Of a stretch of DNA of 64,000 bases, positions 1 through 9,646 are shown in pieces. The stretch spans positions 234,012 through 298,011 of the forward strand of contig NZ_MDGM01000003.1 of the NCBI RefSeq assembly GCF_002742285.1, given 5' to 3'. The DNA comes from Paramylibacter kogurei. GTDB taxonomy: Bacteria; Pseudomonadota; Alphaproteobacteria; Rhodobacterales; Rhodobacteraceae. Position 1 is the stretch's first letter. Each line of letters begins with the position of its first letter. The notes beneath the pieces are model-generated. The model saw only the letters and a program-made list of their open reading frames with translations. It was not told the DNA's origin and did not search any database. A program made the position numbers and the translations under genes.

Positions 1-390
1 CAAGCCGTGGAACATTTGAAATCCATTAATGCGCCACAGGCCGAAGAATTCCCAAAATGCCACCGCCCGTGGGGATGGTATGAAACGCTCGCGCTTGGTG
101 ATCGGTTTCAGGTGAAAAACATCATGGTAAAACCAGGTGCACAGCTAAGCTTGCAATCACATGTGCATCGTTCGGAACATTGGGTTGTTGTCGCAGGAAC
201 GGCGAATGTTACGGTGGATGATCGCGTGGAATTGCTGACAGAAAATCAATCGGTATACATCCCCCTTGGTGCGGTGCATCGGCTTGAAAACCCTGGCAAA
301 GTTGATTTGCACCTGATCGAAGTGCAAACCGGAAGCTATCTTGGCGAAGATGATATCATCCGTTACGAAGACATTTATGCGCGGGTCTGA
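1..390 (+). CDS. manC: Mannose-1-phosphate guanylyltransferase / mannose-6-phosphate isomerase, C-terminal part (5' truncated by window)
   Basis: The reading frame is open from base 1, so the gene begins upstream of the window. What remains is the C-terminal cupin (type II phosphomannose isomerase) domain of the bifunctional ManC/AlgA family, with the recognisable order HRPWGWYE, GDRFQVKNI, KPGAQLSLQSHVHRSEHW, then IPLGAVHRLENPG and a terminal IEVQTGSYLGEDDIIRYED. The full enzyme converts fructose-6-phosphate-derived mannose-6-phosphate and mannose-1-phosphate toward GDP-mannose in the cytoplasm. It lies 18 bp before gmd on the same strand, so the two probably form an operon feeding GDP-deoxyhexose synthesis. 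Whether the missing N-terminal nucleotidyltransferase half is intact cannot be seen. Confidence 0.9.
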   Translation, partial: QAVEHLKSINAPQAEEFPKCHRPWGWYETLALGDRFQVKNIMVKPGAQLSLQSHVHRSEHWVVVAGTANVTVDDRVELLTENQSVYIPLGAVHRLENPGKVDLHLIEVQTGSYLGEDDIIRYEDIYARV

Positions 391-408
391 CCGCACAAAG
401 GAGAAACA

Positions 409-1479
409 ATGACTAAAACCGCCCTAATCACAGGTGTAACAGGCCAAGATGGCGCGTATCTGTCTGAACTTTTGCTGGAAAAAGGTTATGAAGTTCATGG
501 CGTTAAACGCCGTTCTTCGTCTTTTAATACGGGTCGTATCGACCACTTGCAAATCGACAGCCACAAGAATTCAAACTTTAACCTGCACTATTCCGATATG
601 GTTGATAGCGCGTCTTTGATTTCATTGGTTCAGGATATTCAACCAGATGAAATTTATAACCTTGCCGCGCAAAGCCACGTAAAGGTTTCGTTTGAAATGC
701 CGGAATATACCGCGAATGCGGATGGTATTGGCACGCTACGTTTGTTAGAGGCAATTCGTTTGCTAAAGCTGACGGAAAAAACCAAATTTTATCAAGCGTC
801 TACGTCAGAGCTTTATGGTAAAGTGCAAGAAATCCCGCAAAGCGAAACAACGCCGTTTTATCCACGATCACCTTATGCAGCGGCGAAACTATATGCCTAT
901 TGGATCACAGTGAATTACCGCGAAGGGTATAATATGTTTGCTACTAACGGGATTTTGTTTAACCACGAAAGCCCCATTCGCGGGGAGACGTTTGTAACGC
1001 GTAAAATCACCCGTGCGGTTGCTGCGATCGAATTGGGTTTGCAAGAAAAATTGATGTTGGGCAATTTATCAGCGCAACGCGATTGGGGCCATGCACGTGA
1101 CTATGTCGAGGGTATGTGGCGCATTTTGCAACATGACACGCCTGATGATTTCGTTTTGGCAACGGGCGAAATGCATTCCGTGCGCGAATTTTGTGAAATC
1201 GCATTTTCCCATGTTGGCATTGAAATTCGCTGGGAAGGCGAAGGTGAAAATGAAAAAGGCTTTGATGCGAAAACCAACAAATGCTTGATCGAAGTTGACC
1301 CACGTTATTTCCGCCCTACAGAAGTGGAACAATTATTGGGTGATCCAACAAAAGCCCGCGAAAAACTTGGATGGAGCCACACAACGCCATTTCAAAAACT
1401 GGTCGAGGAAATGGTTACCGAAGATCGCCAATTGTTGAAAACGGAACGTCTGGCGCGGCGTACATATGGTGCGACCTAG
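409..1479 (+). CDS. gmd: GDP-mannose 4,6-dehydratase
   Basis: 356 residues, the normal length for Gmd, an NADP-dependent short-chain dehydrogenase of the extended class that makes GDP-4-keto-6-deoxy-D-mannose, precursor of GDP-L-fucose, GDP-rhamnose or GDP-perosamine. The nucleotide-binding loop [10 protein letters not shown] is at residues 9-18. The catalytic residues T132, E134, Y156 and K160 fall at the positions known for the E. coli enzyme (STSELYG and SPYAAAK). An AAAGGAG ribosome site precedes the ATG. No GDP-fucose synthase (fcl) is seen downstream, where the strand switches; it may lie left of the window. The neighbouring fucosyltransferase-like gene suggests the product is used for fucosylation. 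Confidence 0.96.
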   Translation: MTKTALITGVTGQDGAYLSELLLEKGYEVHGVKRRSSSFNTGRIDHLQIDSHKNSNFNLHYSDMVDSASLISLVQDIQPDEIYNLAAQSHVKVSFEMPEYTANADGIGTLRLLEAIRLLKLTEKTKFYQASTSELYGKVQEIPQSETTPFYPRSPYAAAKLYAYWITVNYREGYNMFATNGILFNHESPIRGETFVTRKITRAVAAIELGLQEKLMLGNLSAQRDWGHARDYVEGMWRILQHDTPDDFVLATGEMHSVREFCEIAFSHVGIEIRWEGEGENEKGFDAKTNKCLIEVDPRYFRPTEVEQLLGDPTKAREKLGWSHTTPFQKLVEEMVTEDRQLLKTERLARRTYGAT

Positions 1480-3660
1480 TTAAGCGGATTTACGATTAAA
1501 ATCGGCGGTTAGCTTGTCATGAATTTTTCGAAAGGCCGGGCGCAACGTTCCCACATCTTGTAAAACGGTCAGGATTGCCAAGAGCTCATTTTTTGAACCA
1601 CAGCGTTTTAAAATTGTGGCATAGGCATTCAATACTCGCGCGGAACCTTGGCTGTTTTCCAATGCGATCAATCCCAGTTTTCGGGCTTGTTCGCGGTGCT
1701 TTTTCTTACGCGATAATGCAAGTGCGGCCTTCAACACCACTTCTGGATAGTTTTGCGCTTGCGCAACAATAGAACGATAGCTTTCAATTCCTGCATCCAC
1801 TTGTTTGTTTTGAATTTGTGCTTCGGCCAGATGGGCCGTGTATAAAATTTGTTCAGGCTCAATTTTCGCCGCAAGTGTTAATGCGGTTATTCCGTTGCCG
1901 ATTTGACCATCTGCGATCAGCGCATCACCAAATCGTTTTTGATAAAGCGCATTGTTAGGGACAGCATCAGTCGCTGCGCGATGTTGTTTTAATGCGCGTT
2001 TCACATCACCCATTTCAAGTGCATATAATCCTGTCATGCTGCTATGCGCATGTTCGGGTGAACAGCGTTCGCACACGGCTGTGATCCGTGAATACAGCAT
2101 TTCAATCCGATCTTTGTGATGAAATAAACGATGGCGACGTTTTCCCAAAAACAAAGACCAATCGCGGCTGATCATGTCGATAGATACGAATGGTATTTCA
2201 ATTGGCTTTTTCCCGATAAATCCACCAACCCGATTTCCACCCGCAGCCGGTGAACCAGGCAGCGCAAACCGCGTAAGCATTTTATCAAAAGGGAAAAAAT
2301 TGTCTGGTGTCAGAAGCTTGTTCAAAACCATTTGCAGCATGGTTTTTTCCGCACCTTGAATATTTGGAAATGACCAAAGCGAGAGGCAGAGCGATTGAAT
2401 CGCACCCTCTTTATCATTTTGCGCAAGATGCGCACGCACGCACATCAAATTCAACGTGGCCATCGCAATATCAAATTGCAATTCTTGTTTTTGTGCTAAC
2501 GCACGAATATCCAATGCCGCCTGTGCATCATCATGCCCAAGGTATAATTCGCACAAAATAACATAGATATATGCCCGGTTCAGACCCATATCCAAATATT
2601 TTCGCGTGATCGCAGCACCTTGTTTCGACTTGTTATTCTTTAACCAATATTCGGTTGCAAATGGTAACGTTTGCCCAACATCGGCAAGCCCAAGGAAATG
2701 TTCCGGACCGCTATCTAGGTGCGAGACAAGCAATGCCAATGCTTGATCGTGATCTTCTGGTGACAGGGTTTCCTGAACATCGGTGACGGTGGCATTGCCA
2801 AACAATGCTGCAGTTTCTGAAAAACCACTGCCCGGCGGGCCGATAATTTCGTGGCATCGCGACATGGCATATAAGCTTAGGAAATCATATTGCGCATCGT
2901 TAAGCGCAGCGGTGTCAATCATATCATCAAGCGCAAGCACATTTGATGACATGGTTTTTAGGCGTTCAACCTCTCGTGGTTCATCCGAAAATACCAATAT
3001 TTTACCGTTGGAATTTTCACTGTGGCGTTGCAGATGGATATGATAAAATTCTCGGGGGGTGTATTTTTTCGGCCATACCTTTTTAGCGGCATTGCTTTCT
3101 GGATCGATAATATCGCCACGGCGGATGTGATATGCGATGGGTGGTGCATCGTCTAAGGCTGTGTTGATCTTGTCGATCATTGTTGCGACGACTGGATTGA
3201 ATTCCAATCGATCAAATGCGGCCGCAACGCTTGCGCGAACCACGGCTTCGTCTTCGTGAGGAAATGTTGCGACACTTGCAAATGCGTGTGACAGCAAAAG
3301 ATTTTTTCCCTTGGCAATTTCGGATGCCAACCTGTCCGCATCCCATCCAGGGTTACGATATGCGACCTCGAACATGTCAGGTTGAAGAGATTCAAAGCTG
3401 TCTTTGGTTACGAAATATTTGTCGATAAAATTTTGCGAAAAAATTTGGCTTGGGTCTCTGATTTCATCGCTCATTGTATCGGTGATTAACCAATACATTT
3501 TGAAATCAATGTCGTAATCGGTGGCCACACGCAATGCGTTTAGCATCGCGATTAAACGCGACCCCATGCGATCAACGCGAAAGGCATATGCAGCAGATTT
3601 TGTTTTCGACATCATTTCATCTTTGTTCTGAATACCTTGTGTAATCATTGATTGTGGCAA
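1480..3660 (-). CDS. Putative fucosyltransferase-like protein with a TPR-like C-terminal half
   Basis: Large protein (726 residues from a TTG; ATGs at 3615 and 3612 are equally possible starts). The N-terminal ~300 residues carry features of alpha-1,2/1,6- and O-fucosyltransferases: a glycine-arginine start region (RMGSRLIAMLNALRVA), the nucleotide-sugar motif HIRRGD at residues 178-183, a VFSDEP segment, and a LYAMSRCHEIIGPPGSGFSE segment resembling the third conserved motif. The remainder is alanine- and leucine-rich helical repeat sequence of tetratricopeptide type. Its stop codon abuts that of gmd (convergent), which makes GDP-deoxyhexose, so a fucosyltransferase role on a surface polysaccharide or protein is inferred. 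Substrate and family number cannot be fixed from sequence reading. Confidence 0.6.
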   Translation of the reverse strand: MPQSMITQGIQNKDEMMSKTKSAAYAFRVDRMGSRLIAMLNALRVATDYDIDFKMYWLITDTMSDEIRDPSQIFSQNFIDKYFVTKDSFESLQPDMFEVAYRNPGWDADRLASEIAKGKNLLLSHAFASVATFPHEDEAVVRASVAAAFDRLEFNPVVATMIDKINTALDDAPPIAYHIRRGDIIDPESNAAKKVWPKKYTPREFYHIHLQRHSENSNGKILVFSDEPREVERLKTMSSNVLALDDMIDTAALNDAQYDFLSLYAMSRCHEIIGPPGSGFSETAALFGNATVTDVQETLSPEDHDQALALLVSHLDSGPEHFLGLADVGQTLPFATEYWLKNNKSKQGAAITRKYLDMGLNRAYIYVILCELYLGHDDAQAALDIRALAQKQELQFDIAMATLNLMCVRAHLAQNDKEGAIQSLCLSLWSFPNIQGAEKTMLQMVLNKLLTPDNFFPFDKMLTRFALPGSPAAGGNRVGGFIGKKPIEIPFVSIDMISRDWSLFLGKRRHRLFHHKDRIEMLYSRITAVCERCSPEHAHSSMTGLYALEMGDVKRALKQHRAATDAVPNNALYQKRFGDALIADGQIGNGITALTLAAKIEPEQILYTAHLAEAQIQNKQVDAGIESYRSIVAQAQNYPEVVLKAALALSRKKKHREQARKLGLIALENSQGSARVLNAYATILKRCGSKNELLAILTVLQDVGTLRPAFRKIHDKLTADFNRKSA

Positions 3661-3758
3661 TTACTAGAATGCGGGTAACGTTTCGTTAAAAACTGTTCTG
3701 TTCATTCCAATTGAAATAGTTCAATATTTTGAAAAATCGAAAAAAATGGGAAATTATT

Positions 3759-4973
3759 ATGGCACAAAACACCCCCGAATTGGCCCGCGCGAAACCGCCT
3801 GCGATGATCTGGGAAGATGCGTTTTTGATCGAAGATCAATTGACCGAAGAAGAGCGCATGATCCGCGATGCCGCACGCGCATATTGCCAAGATAAATTGC
3901 AACCCCGCGTGACCGAGGCGAACCGAAACGAAGTGTTCCACCGCGAAATCATGACGGAAATGGGTGCGCTTGGTTTGCTTGGGTCCACCATCCCAGAAGA
4001 ACTAGGCGGTGTTGGTGCGAATTACGTTTCCTATGGATTGGTCGCACGCGAAGTTGAACGTGTTGATAGCGGTTATCGTTCTGCCATGTCTGTGCAAAGC
4101 TCATTGGTGATGCACCCGATTTTTGCATATGGCACGGACGAACAACGCCAAAAATATTTGCCAAAATTGGCAAGTGGCGAATGGGTTGGATGCTTTGGTT
4201 TAACAGAACCCGACCACGGTTCAGATCCTGGTGGGATGTTAACCCGTGCAAAACAAGTTGATGGCGGATATTCAATTTCAGGTGCTAAAAACTGGATCAC
4301 CAATTCACCGATTGCGGATGTTTTTGTTGTCTGGGCAAAATCTGATGCGCATGACGGTGCGATCAAAGGGTTCGTTTTGGAAAAAGGCATAAAAGGTTTG
4401 AATGCCCCCAAGATCGAGGGCAAATTTTCCCTGCGCGCATCGACAACAGGTATGATTCAAATGGACGAGGTTTTTGTACCAGAGGAAAACTTGTTGCCAA
4501 ATGTTTCGGGGCTTGCGGGGCCGTTTGGATGTTTGAATCGTGCGCGATATGGTATCGCATGGGGTGCGATGGGTGCGGCTGAATTTTGTTGGCATGCGGC
4601 GCGGGATTACACGCTGGAACGCAAACAATTTGGCAAACCTTTGGCGCAAACGCAGCTTATTCAGAAAAAACTTGCAGATATGCAGACCGAAATTTCGCTT
4701 GGGCTTCAGGGTTGTTTGCGACTTGGGCGATTGTTTGATGAACATCGTGCGCCTGCCGAATTGATCAGCCTGATGAAACGTAACAATTGTGGCAAAGCAT
4801 TGGATATCGCGCGTGTGTCGCGTGATATGCATGGGGGCAATGGCGTATCCGATGAATATGGTGTGATCCGCCATGTTATGAATCTAGAGGCGGTTAATAC
4901 TTACGAAGGTACGCATGATGTTCATGCCCTGATCCTTGGCCGTGCACAAACAGGTTTGCAGGCCTTTATGTAG
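3759..4973 (+). CDS. gcdH: Glutaryl-CoA dehydrogenase-type acyl-CoA dehydrogenase
   Basis: 404 residues from the ATG at 3759, chosen because GGGA lies 7 bp upstream; an in-frame start 30 bp earlier has no ribosome site. The sequence follows the acyl-CoA dehydrogenase fold: N-terminal helical domain ([15 protein letters not shown]), middle domain with [16 protein letters not shown] and [17 protein letters not shown], and C-terminal helices with [15 protein letters not shown] and the catalytic glutamate E383 in [18 protein letters not shown]. These match glutaryl-CoA dehydrogenases, FAD enzymes that oxidatively decarboxylate glutaryl-CoA to crotonyl-CoA in lysine and tryptophan breakdown. It ends one base from the convergent GMC gene. 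No partner genes of the glutarate pathway are adjacent. Confidence 0.9.
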   Translation: MAQNTPELARAKPPAMIWEDAFLIEDQLTEEERMIRDAARAYCQDKLQPRVTEANRNEVFHREIMTEMGALGLLGSTIPEELGGVGANYVSYGLVAREVERVDSGYRSAMSVQSSLVMHPIFAYGTDEQRQKYLPKLASGEWVGCFGLTEPDHGSDPGGMLTRAKQVDGGYSISGAKNWITNSPIADVFVVWAKSDAHDGAIKGFVLEKGIKGLNAPKIEGKFSLRASTTGMIQMDEVFVPEENLLPNVSGLAGPFGCLNRARYGIAWGAMGAAEFCWHAARDYTLERKQFGKPLAQTQLIQKKLADMQTEISLGLQGCLRLGRLFDEHRAPAELISLMKRNNCGKALDIARVSRDMHGGNGVSDEYGVIRHVMNLEAVNTYEGTHDVHALILGRAQTGLQAFM

Positions 4974-4974
4974 G

Positions 4975-6600
4975 CTAACTTGCACTGCGCAAAATCATTT
5001 GCGCACCTTTTTCCGCGATCATAATGGTTGGCGAATTGGTGTTGCCCGAAATAATTTTGGGCATCACCGATGCATCAATTACCCGCAGCCCATCAATTCC
5101 ACGCACACGCAATTCAGGATCGACAACCGATTGATCATCCATTCCCATGCGTGCGGTGCCTACTGGGTGAAAAATGGTGGATCCAACCATGCCCGCGGCC
5201 GTATGCAAATCTGTTTCAGAAATTTTATCCGCACCTGGTAAAAATTCATCAGGTTCAAATTGGGCCAATTTGCTTTGCGCCATGATGTTTCGCGCTTGGC
5301 GAATGGCATTTGCGGCAACACGTAAATCGGCAGGTTCTGACAGATAGTTTGGCGCAATTTTTGGATGTGTACGTGCATCAGGCGACGTTATCGTCACCTG
5401 TCCACGAGATTGCGGGCGCAAATTACATACGCTGATCGTGACCGCGTCAAAATTATGTAGATCTTCACCAAATGCACCCAGTGAAAGTGGCTGAATGTGA
5501 TATTCTAAATCAGGGGTATCCATTTCAGGTGATGATTTGGTGAATGCGCCCAACTGGCTTGGTGCCATCGACATTGGGCCACTGCGTTTTAATGCATATT
5601 CTAAGCCAATCCGCGCCTTGCCCATCAATGTGTTGGCAATTGTGTTGAGGGTTTTTGTGTTTTTAACCTTCCACACGCAACGCAATTGCAAATGGTCTTG
5701 GAGGTTTCTACCAACATCGGGTGCATGGTGAACAACATCGATTCCAAGGGATTGCAATGCATCGCCGTCACCGATGCCAGATAGTTGCAAAATTTGCGGC
5801 GAACCGATTGCGCCCGCGCTTAAAATAATTTCGCCTTTGGTGAAAAATTTTGAACCATCCAACAGGTTCACGCTAGTGGCACGTTTGTTTTCAAAGATGA
5901 TATTTTGCACTTGGCTGTTGGTGCGCACGGTTAAGTTCGGGCGGTTTTTTGCGGGGCGTAAAAACCCCTTGGACGTATTCCAACGCCAGCCAGACTTTTG
6001 GTTTACTTTGAAATAGCCGACACCAAAATTATCGCCAGTGTTAAAATCATCGCTGATTGGAACACCTGTCTGGACAAAGGCATCTTGGATTGAATCAAGC
6101 ACATCCCAGCGAAGCCGCTGTTCTTCGACACGCCATTCACCGCCTGCACCGTGAAATTGGGATTTGCCCGCGAATGAATCCTCTGATTTTTGGAAAAGGG
6201 GTAAAACGTCATCCCAACCCCAACCCGTGCAACCCATTTGTGCCCAGCCGTCGTAATCTGCGGACTGTCCGCGGATATACAACATGCCGTTGATCGAGGA
6301 TGAACCACCCAAGACCCGCCCACGAGGGTAAAGCAAGCTGCGGTCATTTAATCCTTTTTCGGGTTCGGTTTTAAATTGCCAATCGGTACGCGGATTGCCG
6401 ATGCAATAGAGATACCCAACAGGGATGTGAATCCAATGGTAATTGTCTTTGCCACCGGCCTCTAACAAAAGGACACGATTTTTGGGATTTTCGGACAGAC
6501 GGTTGGCCAAAACACAGCCAGCAGAGCCAGCGCCAACGATAATATAATCGTATTGATTTTCGTTGTTAATTGCCTGCACCAATCTATCCACCCCATTCAA
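4975..6600 (-). CDS. GMC family oxidoreductase (choline dehydrogenase-like)
   Basis: 541 residues. The FAD-binding ADP fold [20 protein letters not shown] sits at the N-terminus, followed by the GMC signature [20 protein letters not shown], a second signature [20 protein letters not shown], and the C-terminal catalytic HPVGTARMG and [18 protein letters not shown] blocks. Such flavoenzymes oxidise alcohols; the sequence resembles BetA-like dehydrogenases but no betaine genes are nearby, so the substrate is unknown. The listed start is a TTG; a GGGGTGG motif points to initiation at TTG 6582 or GTG 6579, which would trim six or seven residues without touching the fold. Convergent with gcdH. Confidence 0.88.
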   Translation of the reverse strand: MNGVDRLVQAINNENQYDYIIVGAGSAGCVLANRLSENPKNRVLLLEAGGKDNYHWIHIPVGYLYCIGNPRTDWQFKTEPEKGLNDRSLLYPRGRVLGGSSSINGMLYIRGQSADYDGWAQMGCTGWGWDDVLPLFQKSEDSFAGKSQFHGAGGEWRVEEQRLRWDVLDSIQDAFVQTGVPISDDFNTGDNFGVGYFKVNQKSGWRWNTSKGFLRPAKNRPNLTVRTNSQVQNIIFENKRATSVNLLDGSKFFTKGEIILSAGAIGSPQILQLSGIGDGDALQSLGIDVVHHAPDVGRNLQDHLQLRCVWKVKNTKTLNTIANTLMGKARIGLEYALKRSGPMSMAPSQLGAFTKSSPEMDTPDLEYHIQPLSLGAFGEDLHNFDAVTISVCNLRPQSRGQVTITSPDARTHPKIAPNYLSEPADLRVAANAIRQARNIMAQSKLAQFEPDEFLPGADKISETDLHTAAGMVGSTIFHPVGTARMGMDDQSVVDPELRVRGIDGLRVIDASVMPKIISGNTNSPTIMIAEKGAQMILRSAS

Positions 6601-6645
6601 TTACATGGGATAGCTTTCCACGATTTGACCATTCAAACAACCTTT

Positions 6646-7551
6646 TTAACGCGCCATCTCAACTGCGATTTTGCTGGCCAGTTTTGCGTTGTTCAACACC
6701 AATGCAATATTAGCAGTAAGCGATTTACCATCAGTCAGTTCAAATATACGTTGCAACAAAAATGGGGTTACGGATTTGGCAGCAATGTTTTGCTCTTCGG
6801 CCTCGGCCAAGGCTTTTTCGATAACAGGCGCCAAATCACTGGCAGCAATTTCATCCTCTGCTGGAATTGGATTGGCGATGAGCTGACCACCAGGCAATCC
6901 CATTTTTTCACGCATTATATGTGCATTGGCGATATCACGTGCTGTATCCATTTGCAGTGGTGCTGCAATGCCCGAAGATCGCGACCAGAACGCAGGGATT
7001 TCGGATTGACCATAGGCAATAACCGGCACACCAAGTGTTTCCAAAACCTCTAGCGTTTTTGGGATGTCCAAAATGGCCTTTGGTCCCGCCGCAACAACGG
7101 ATACGGATGTCTGCGCCAATTCTTGTAAATCGGCGGAAATATCAAAGGTCAATTCCGCACCGCGATGAACGCCACCAATACCACCCGTTGCAAATACTTT
7201 GATATCTGCCAGCGCTGCGCCAATCATCGTGGCGGCGACTGTTGTGGCACCCGTGCCACCCATGGCGATACAGGCTGCCAGATCAGCGCGTGAAAGTTTG
7301 GCAACGTCTTTCGCTTGTGCCAATGCAGCCAATTGCGTTTCTTCTAGCCCAACACATAATTTGCCATCAATTACAGCGATTGTTGCCGGTACGGCACCGT
7401 TGTCGCGCACGACTTGTTCAACACGCTGTGCGGTTTCCATGTTCTGCGGATAAGGCATACCATGCGTAATGATGGTCGATTCCAACGCAACAATCGGTGC
7501 GCCGTTTTCGCGCGCAGCAGAAACGGCACTGGAATAGGTGATAGGGATCAT
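6646..7551 (-). CDS. psuG: Pseudouridine-5'-phosphate glycosidase
   Basis: 301 residues, family-typical length. Conserved blocks of the PsuG/IndA family are present: PIVALESTIITHGMPYPQN (active-site E24), AVIDGKLCVGL, the KLSRADL lysine block (K85), GGTGATTVAATM, GGIGGVHRGAELTFDISADL (D137) and the GPKAILDIPKTLEVLET segment. The enzyme cleaves pseudouridine 5'-phosphate into uracil and ribose 5-phosphate in the cytoplasm. Its ATG overlaps the stop of the upstream kinase gene by four bases (ATGA), so the two are translationally coupled and form the standard two-step pseudouridine salvage route. Confidence 0.95.
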   Translation of the reverse strand: MIPITYSSAVSAARENGAPIVALESTIITHGMPYPQNMETAQRVEQVVRDNGAVPATIAVIDGKLCVGLEETQLAALAQAKDVAKLSRADLAACIAMGGTGATTVAATMIGAALADIKVFATGGIGGVHRGAELTFDISADLQELAQTSVSVVAAGPKAILDIPKTLEVLETLGVPVIAYGQSEIPAFWSRSSGIAAPLQMDTARDIANAHIMREKMGLPGGQLIANPIPAEDEIAASDLAPVIEKALAEAEEQNIAAKSVTPFLLQRIFELTDGKSLTANIALVLNNAKLASKIAVEMAR

Positions 7552-8441
7552 AGGTTGGTGTCTCCTGAAACGTAGTCTGCCGCAGCCTTGAGCGCGGAAT
7601 TTAAAGCTTGGGCACGCGATTCATTGCGTGTTTCAGCGGCGATATGCGCCGCCATGAACGTGTCACCCGCACCCGTGACGCGGGTTACCAACACAGGCGG
7701 CGGTGTGGCGGAATATAGTCCATCTGCGCACCCTTCGGTGGCCATGTTACCACCATCGGTTACCAGCACACGATGCGCACCATTTGATATCAAACCATTG
7801 GCTGCTTCTTCTGAATTTTTAAATTCCTTGTGGCAGAGCAATGAAGCCTCTTCCAGATTTACATAAAGCGTTGCGCCCTGATGGCCGAGCACGGGTAATA
7901 GCCGTTCTGCCTTGCCTGGGCTTGCGGGTGCGATCCGAAGGTCGGCCGATTTGAACAATGGGCTTTTGGCGATATCGGACAACAATGCCTGTGTAAGATT
8001 TCCATCAAGCGCGATAATCCCAGCATAGGGATTTTCAACACTCCCCAAGCTGCCGTCTGATAAAGGGGTCAAGATTTTATCGCCCGCGGCCTCTAGCGAA
8101 TGTGCATCGGCGATTGCTGCGATCAATCCGTTTGCACCCTCTACCGCCATATAGCGGTCGGTGGGCAAATCAATGGATGCATAGACGTGATCTGTGATCA
8201 TACCCATACGCATACATGCGGTCAGCAATTCGCGGCCTTCGTCGTCTTGTCCAATCGCGGTGAGCAACGCTGGCGTTAACCCAAAGCGGCGCAATGTCAT
8301 TGCGATATTCATCGCCACACCACCTGGAATACGCGTAATGCGCCCAGGCACATCCGACCCAACCCGAAGATGGCTACTTGATCGACCGATAATGTCCCAC
8401 AGAACAGAACCGACACATAAAATTTTTGGTGTTGTTGTCAT
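7548..8441 (-). CDS. psuK: PfkB-family carbohydrate kinase, probable pseudouridine kinase
   Basis: 297 residues of the ribokinase/PfkB fold: an N-terminal GSVLWDIIGR strand, the GG-containing IPGGVAMNIAMTLRRFG block that closes over the sugar, and the C-terminal anion-hole motif RVTGAGDTFMAAHIA with the catalytic aspartate. Family membership alone gives sugar or nucleoside kinase; the pseudouridine assignment rests on four-base overlap with psuG. AAGGTG stands 5 bp before the ATG. Just upstream is a perfect 19-bp palindrome (8452-8470) that could be the operator of this operon. No nucleoside transporter is adjacent. Confidence 0.85.
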   Translation of the reverse strand: MTTTPKILCVGSVLWDIIGRSSSHLRVGSDVPGRITRIPGGVAMNIAMTLRRFGLTPALLTAIGQDDEGRELLTACMRMGMITDHVYASIDLPTDRYMAVEGANGLIAAIADAHSLEAAGDKILTPLSDGSLGSVENPYAGIIALDGNLTQALLSDIAKSPLFKSADLRIAPASPGKAERLLPVLGHQGATLYVNLEEASLLCHKEFKNSEEAANGLISNGAHRVLVTDGGNMATEGCADGLYSATPPPVLVTRVTGAGDTFMAAHIAAETRNESRAQALNSALKAAADYVSGDTNL

Positions 8442-8451
8442 AAGCGCACCT

Positions 8452-8470
8452 TGTGAACATTCTGTTCACA
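8452..8470. promoter_or_regulatory. Candidate operator palindrome upstream of psuKG
   Basis: TGTGAAC at 8452-8458 and GTTCACA at 8464-8470 form perfect 7-bp arms around a 5-bp spacer, immediately upstream of the psuK ribosome site. A LacI- or GntR-type repressor site is a reasonable guess, but no cognate regulator is encoded next to it except the LuxR gene at 8811. Confidence 0.5.
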
Positions 8471-8483
8471 GTTGGCAAGCCGC

Positions 8484-8720
8484 TTATTGTTTGTTGAACT
8501 CAACCGATTTGAATACGCCTGTTGCGTTACGTGTTGTTATGGCTGCTTTGCCCAAGAATTGACGCGATCCATCATTTGGATTCACAAACCACAGCCCAAG
8601 ATGGTTTGATTCAATCGCAACCACACCGCCTGTTTGGTAATTTGTAAAATAGGTCATAAGATTTTCCGCCATATCAGCGGTAAATTTTATCACGGTGTTT
8701 TCGTTTGTTACCGTTTGCAT
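8484..8720 (-). CDS. Small protein of unknown function
   Basis: 78 residues from the ATG at 8720, chosen because GGGGA lies 5 bp upstream; a start 24 bp earlier lacks a ribosome site. The sequence is soluble, without signal peptide or membrane segment, with a central run VVAIESNHLGLWFVNPNDGS that reads like beta strands. I do not recognise a family. It lies upstream of psuK in the same direction with a 42-bp gap that contains the palindrome, so it is probably a separate unit, and it is divergent from the LuxR gene at 8811. Confidence 0.55.
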   Translation of the reverse strand: MQTVTNENTVIKFTADMAENLMTYFTNYQTGGVVAIESNHLGLWFVNPNDGSRQFLGKAAITTRNATGVFKSVEFNKQ

Positions 8721-8810
8721 ATTTTCCCCACAATCTCTGTGCAACTGAATGCGACACGTTTGATCCAGAACGCAGCTTAACGTAAAAACAGCCGCATTTC
8801 AAACCACCCG

Positions 8811-9524
8811 ATGTTCACATTTCACAACAGTGAAGCATATCGGGTATTTTATAACAATTTCGTTACTGATAAAAGTATTTCATTCGTTGAAAGTTTTATT
8901 GTTATGCTAGCTAGTATCATACCTGAATTTGAAAAAAAAGTCACAGCCATTGAGAAGCTGGGAAAATCTGGATTTGTCTTGGCCATCAATCTGACAGTTC
9001 GTGGCCCAAATTTTTGGTACACAACCTATCCCAAAAAATGGCAAACAAAGTATCAGCGCAGCAATTATTTCGCGCTGGATCCGATATTTATGTGGAGCGT
9101 GACCAACGAAGGAATGAAGCGTTGGTCCGAAATTCAGTTGCCCGATATGCGCGGTATTTTAAAGGAAGCAAACCAAGATTTCGGCATGAAATATGGTGCC
9201 GTTATTTCACGAAAAATTCAGTACAAACGATCATTTTTGGCCGCCGCACGCTCTGATCGTGATTTTACGGATGGGGAGCTTGCGCAACTAAATCAAACGT
9301 TTGAAGAGATACTGAATGGGGTAAATGACAACCCCAATTTATCCGCCGGCGAAATACAGGTTTTGCGATGCTTGCGCGATGGAATGGGACAGCGCGAAAT
9401 CGCCGAAACCATTGGAATTTCAGAATCAGCGGTAAAGCAAAGATGCAGCAAAGCGTTACACAAATTGGGTGCTAAAACACGAACCCAAGCCGTCGCCATT
9501 TCGGTCGGCAGACAGCTGATTTAG
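8811..9524 (+). CDS. LuxR-family regulator with autoinducer-binding domain (LuxR solo)
   Basis: 237 residues with two domains. Residues ~20-165 match the acyl-homoserine-lactone binding domain: Y73-P74, W77, Y81, D90-P91 and W105 reproduce the spacing of the TraR ligand residues W57, Y61, D70 and W85. Residues ~175-235 are the LuxR helix-turn-helix (SAGEIQVLRCLRDGMGQREI, then KLGAKTRTQAVAISV). The HTH has AVKQR where TVKxH is usual. No luxI-type synthase is present anywhere in the window, so this is a LuxR solo that may listen to its own distant synthase, neighbours, or another ligand. No clear ribosome site precedes the ATG. Confidence 0.88.
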   Translation: MFTFHNSEAYRVFYNNFVTDKSISFVESFIVMLASIIPEFEKKVTAIEKLGKSGFVLAINLTVRGPNFWYTTYPKKWQTKYQRSNYFALDPIFMWSVTNEGMKRWSEIQLPDMRGILKEANQDFGMKYGAVISRKIQYKRSFLAAARSDRDFTDGELAQLNQTFEEILNGVNDNPNLSAGEIQVLRCLRDGMGQREIAETIGISESAVKQRCSKALHKLGAKTRTQAVAISVGRQLI

Positions 9525-9646
9525 TGCCAAAACTGTCCGAAAAGACAGCAAAAAGCAGGCTTTATTTGAAATAATTTGTACTCTTGTTAAAGTTTAACAT
9601 GATAACAATTACTCACTTTTAAATACTTTTAAATAATGGTCCAAGA

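Noticed and set aside
8811..9524. Quorum-sensing pair with an adjacent synthase
   Set aside because: No luxI-like protein is encoded on either strand nearby; the 78-residue and 62-residue neighbours do not resemble one.
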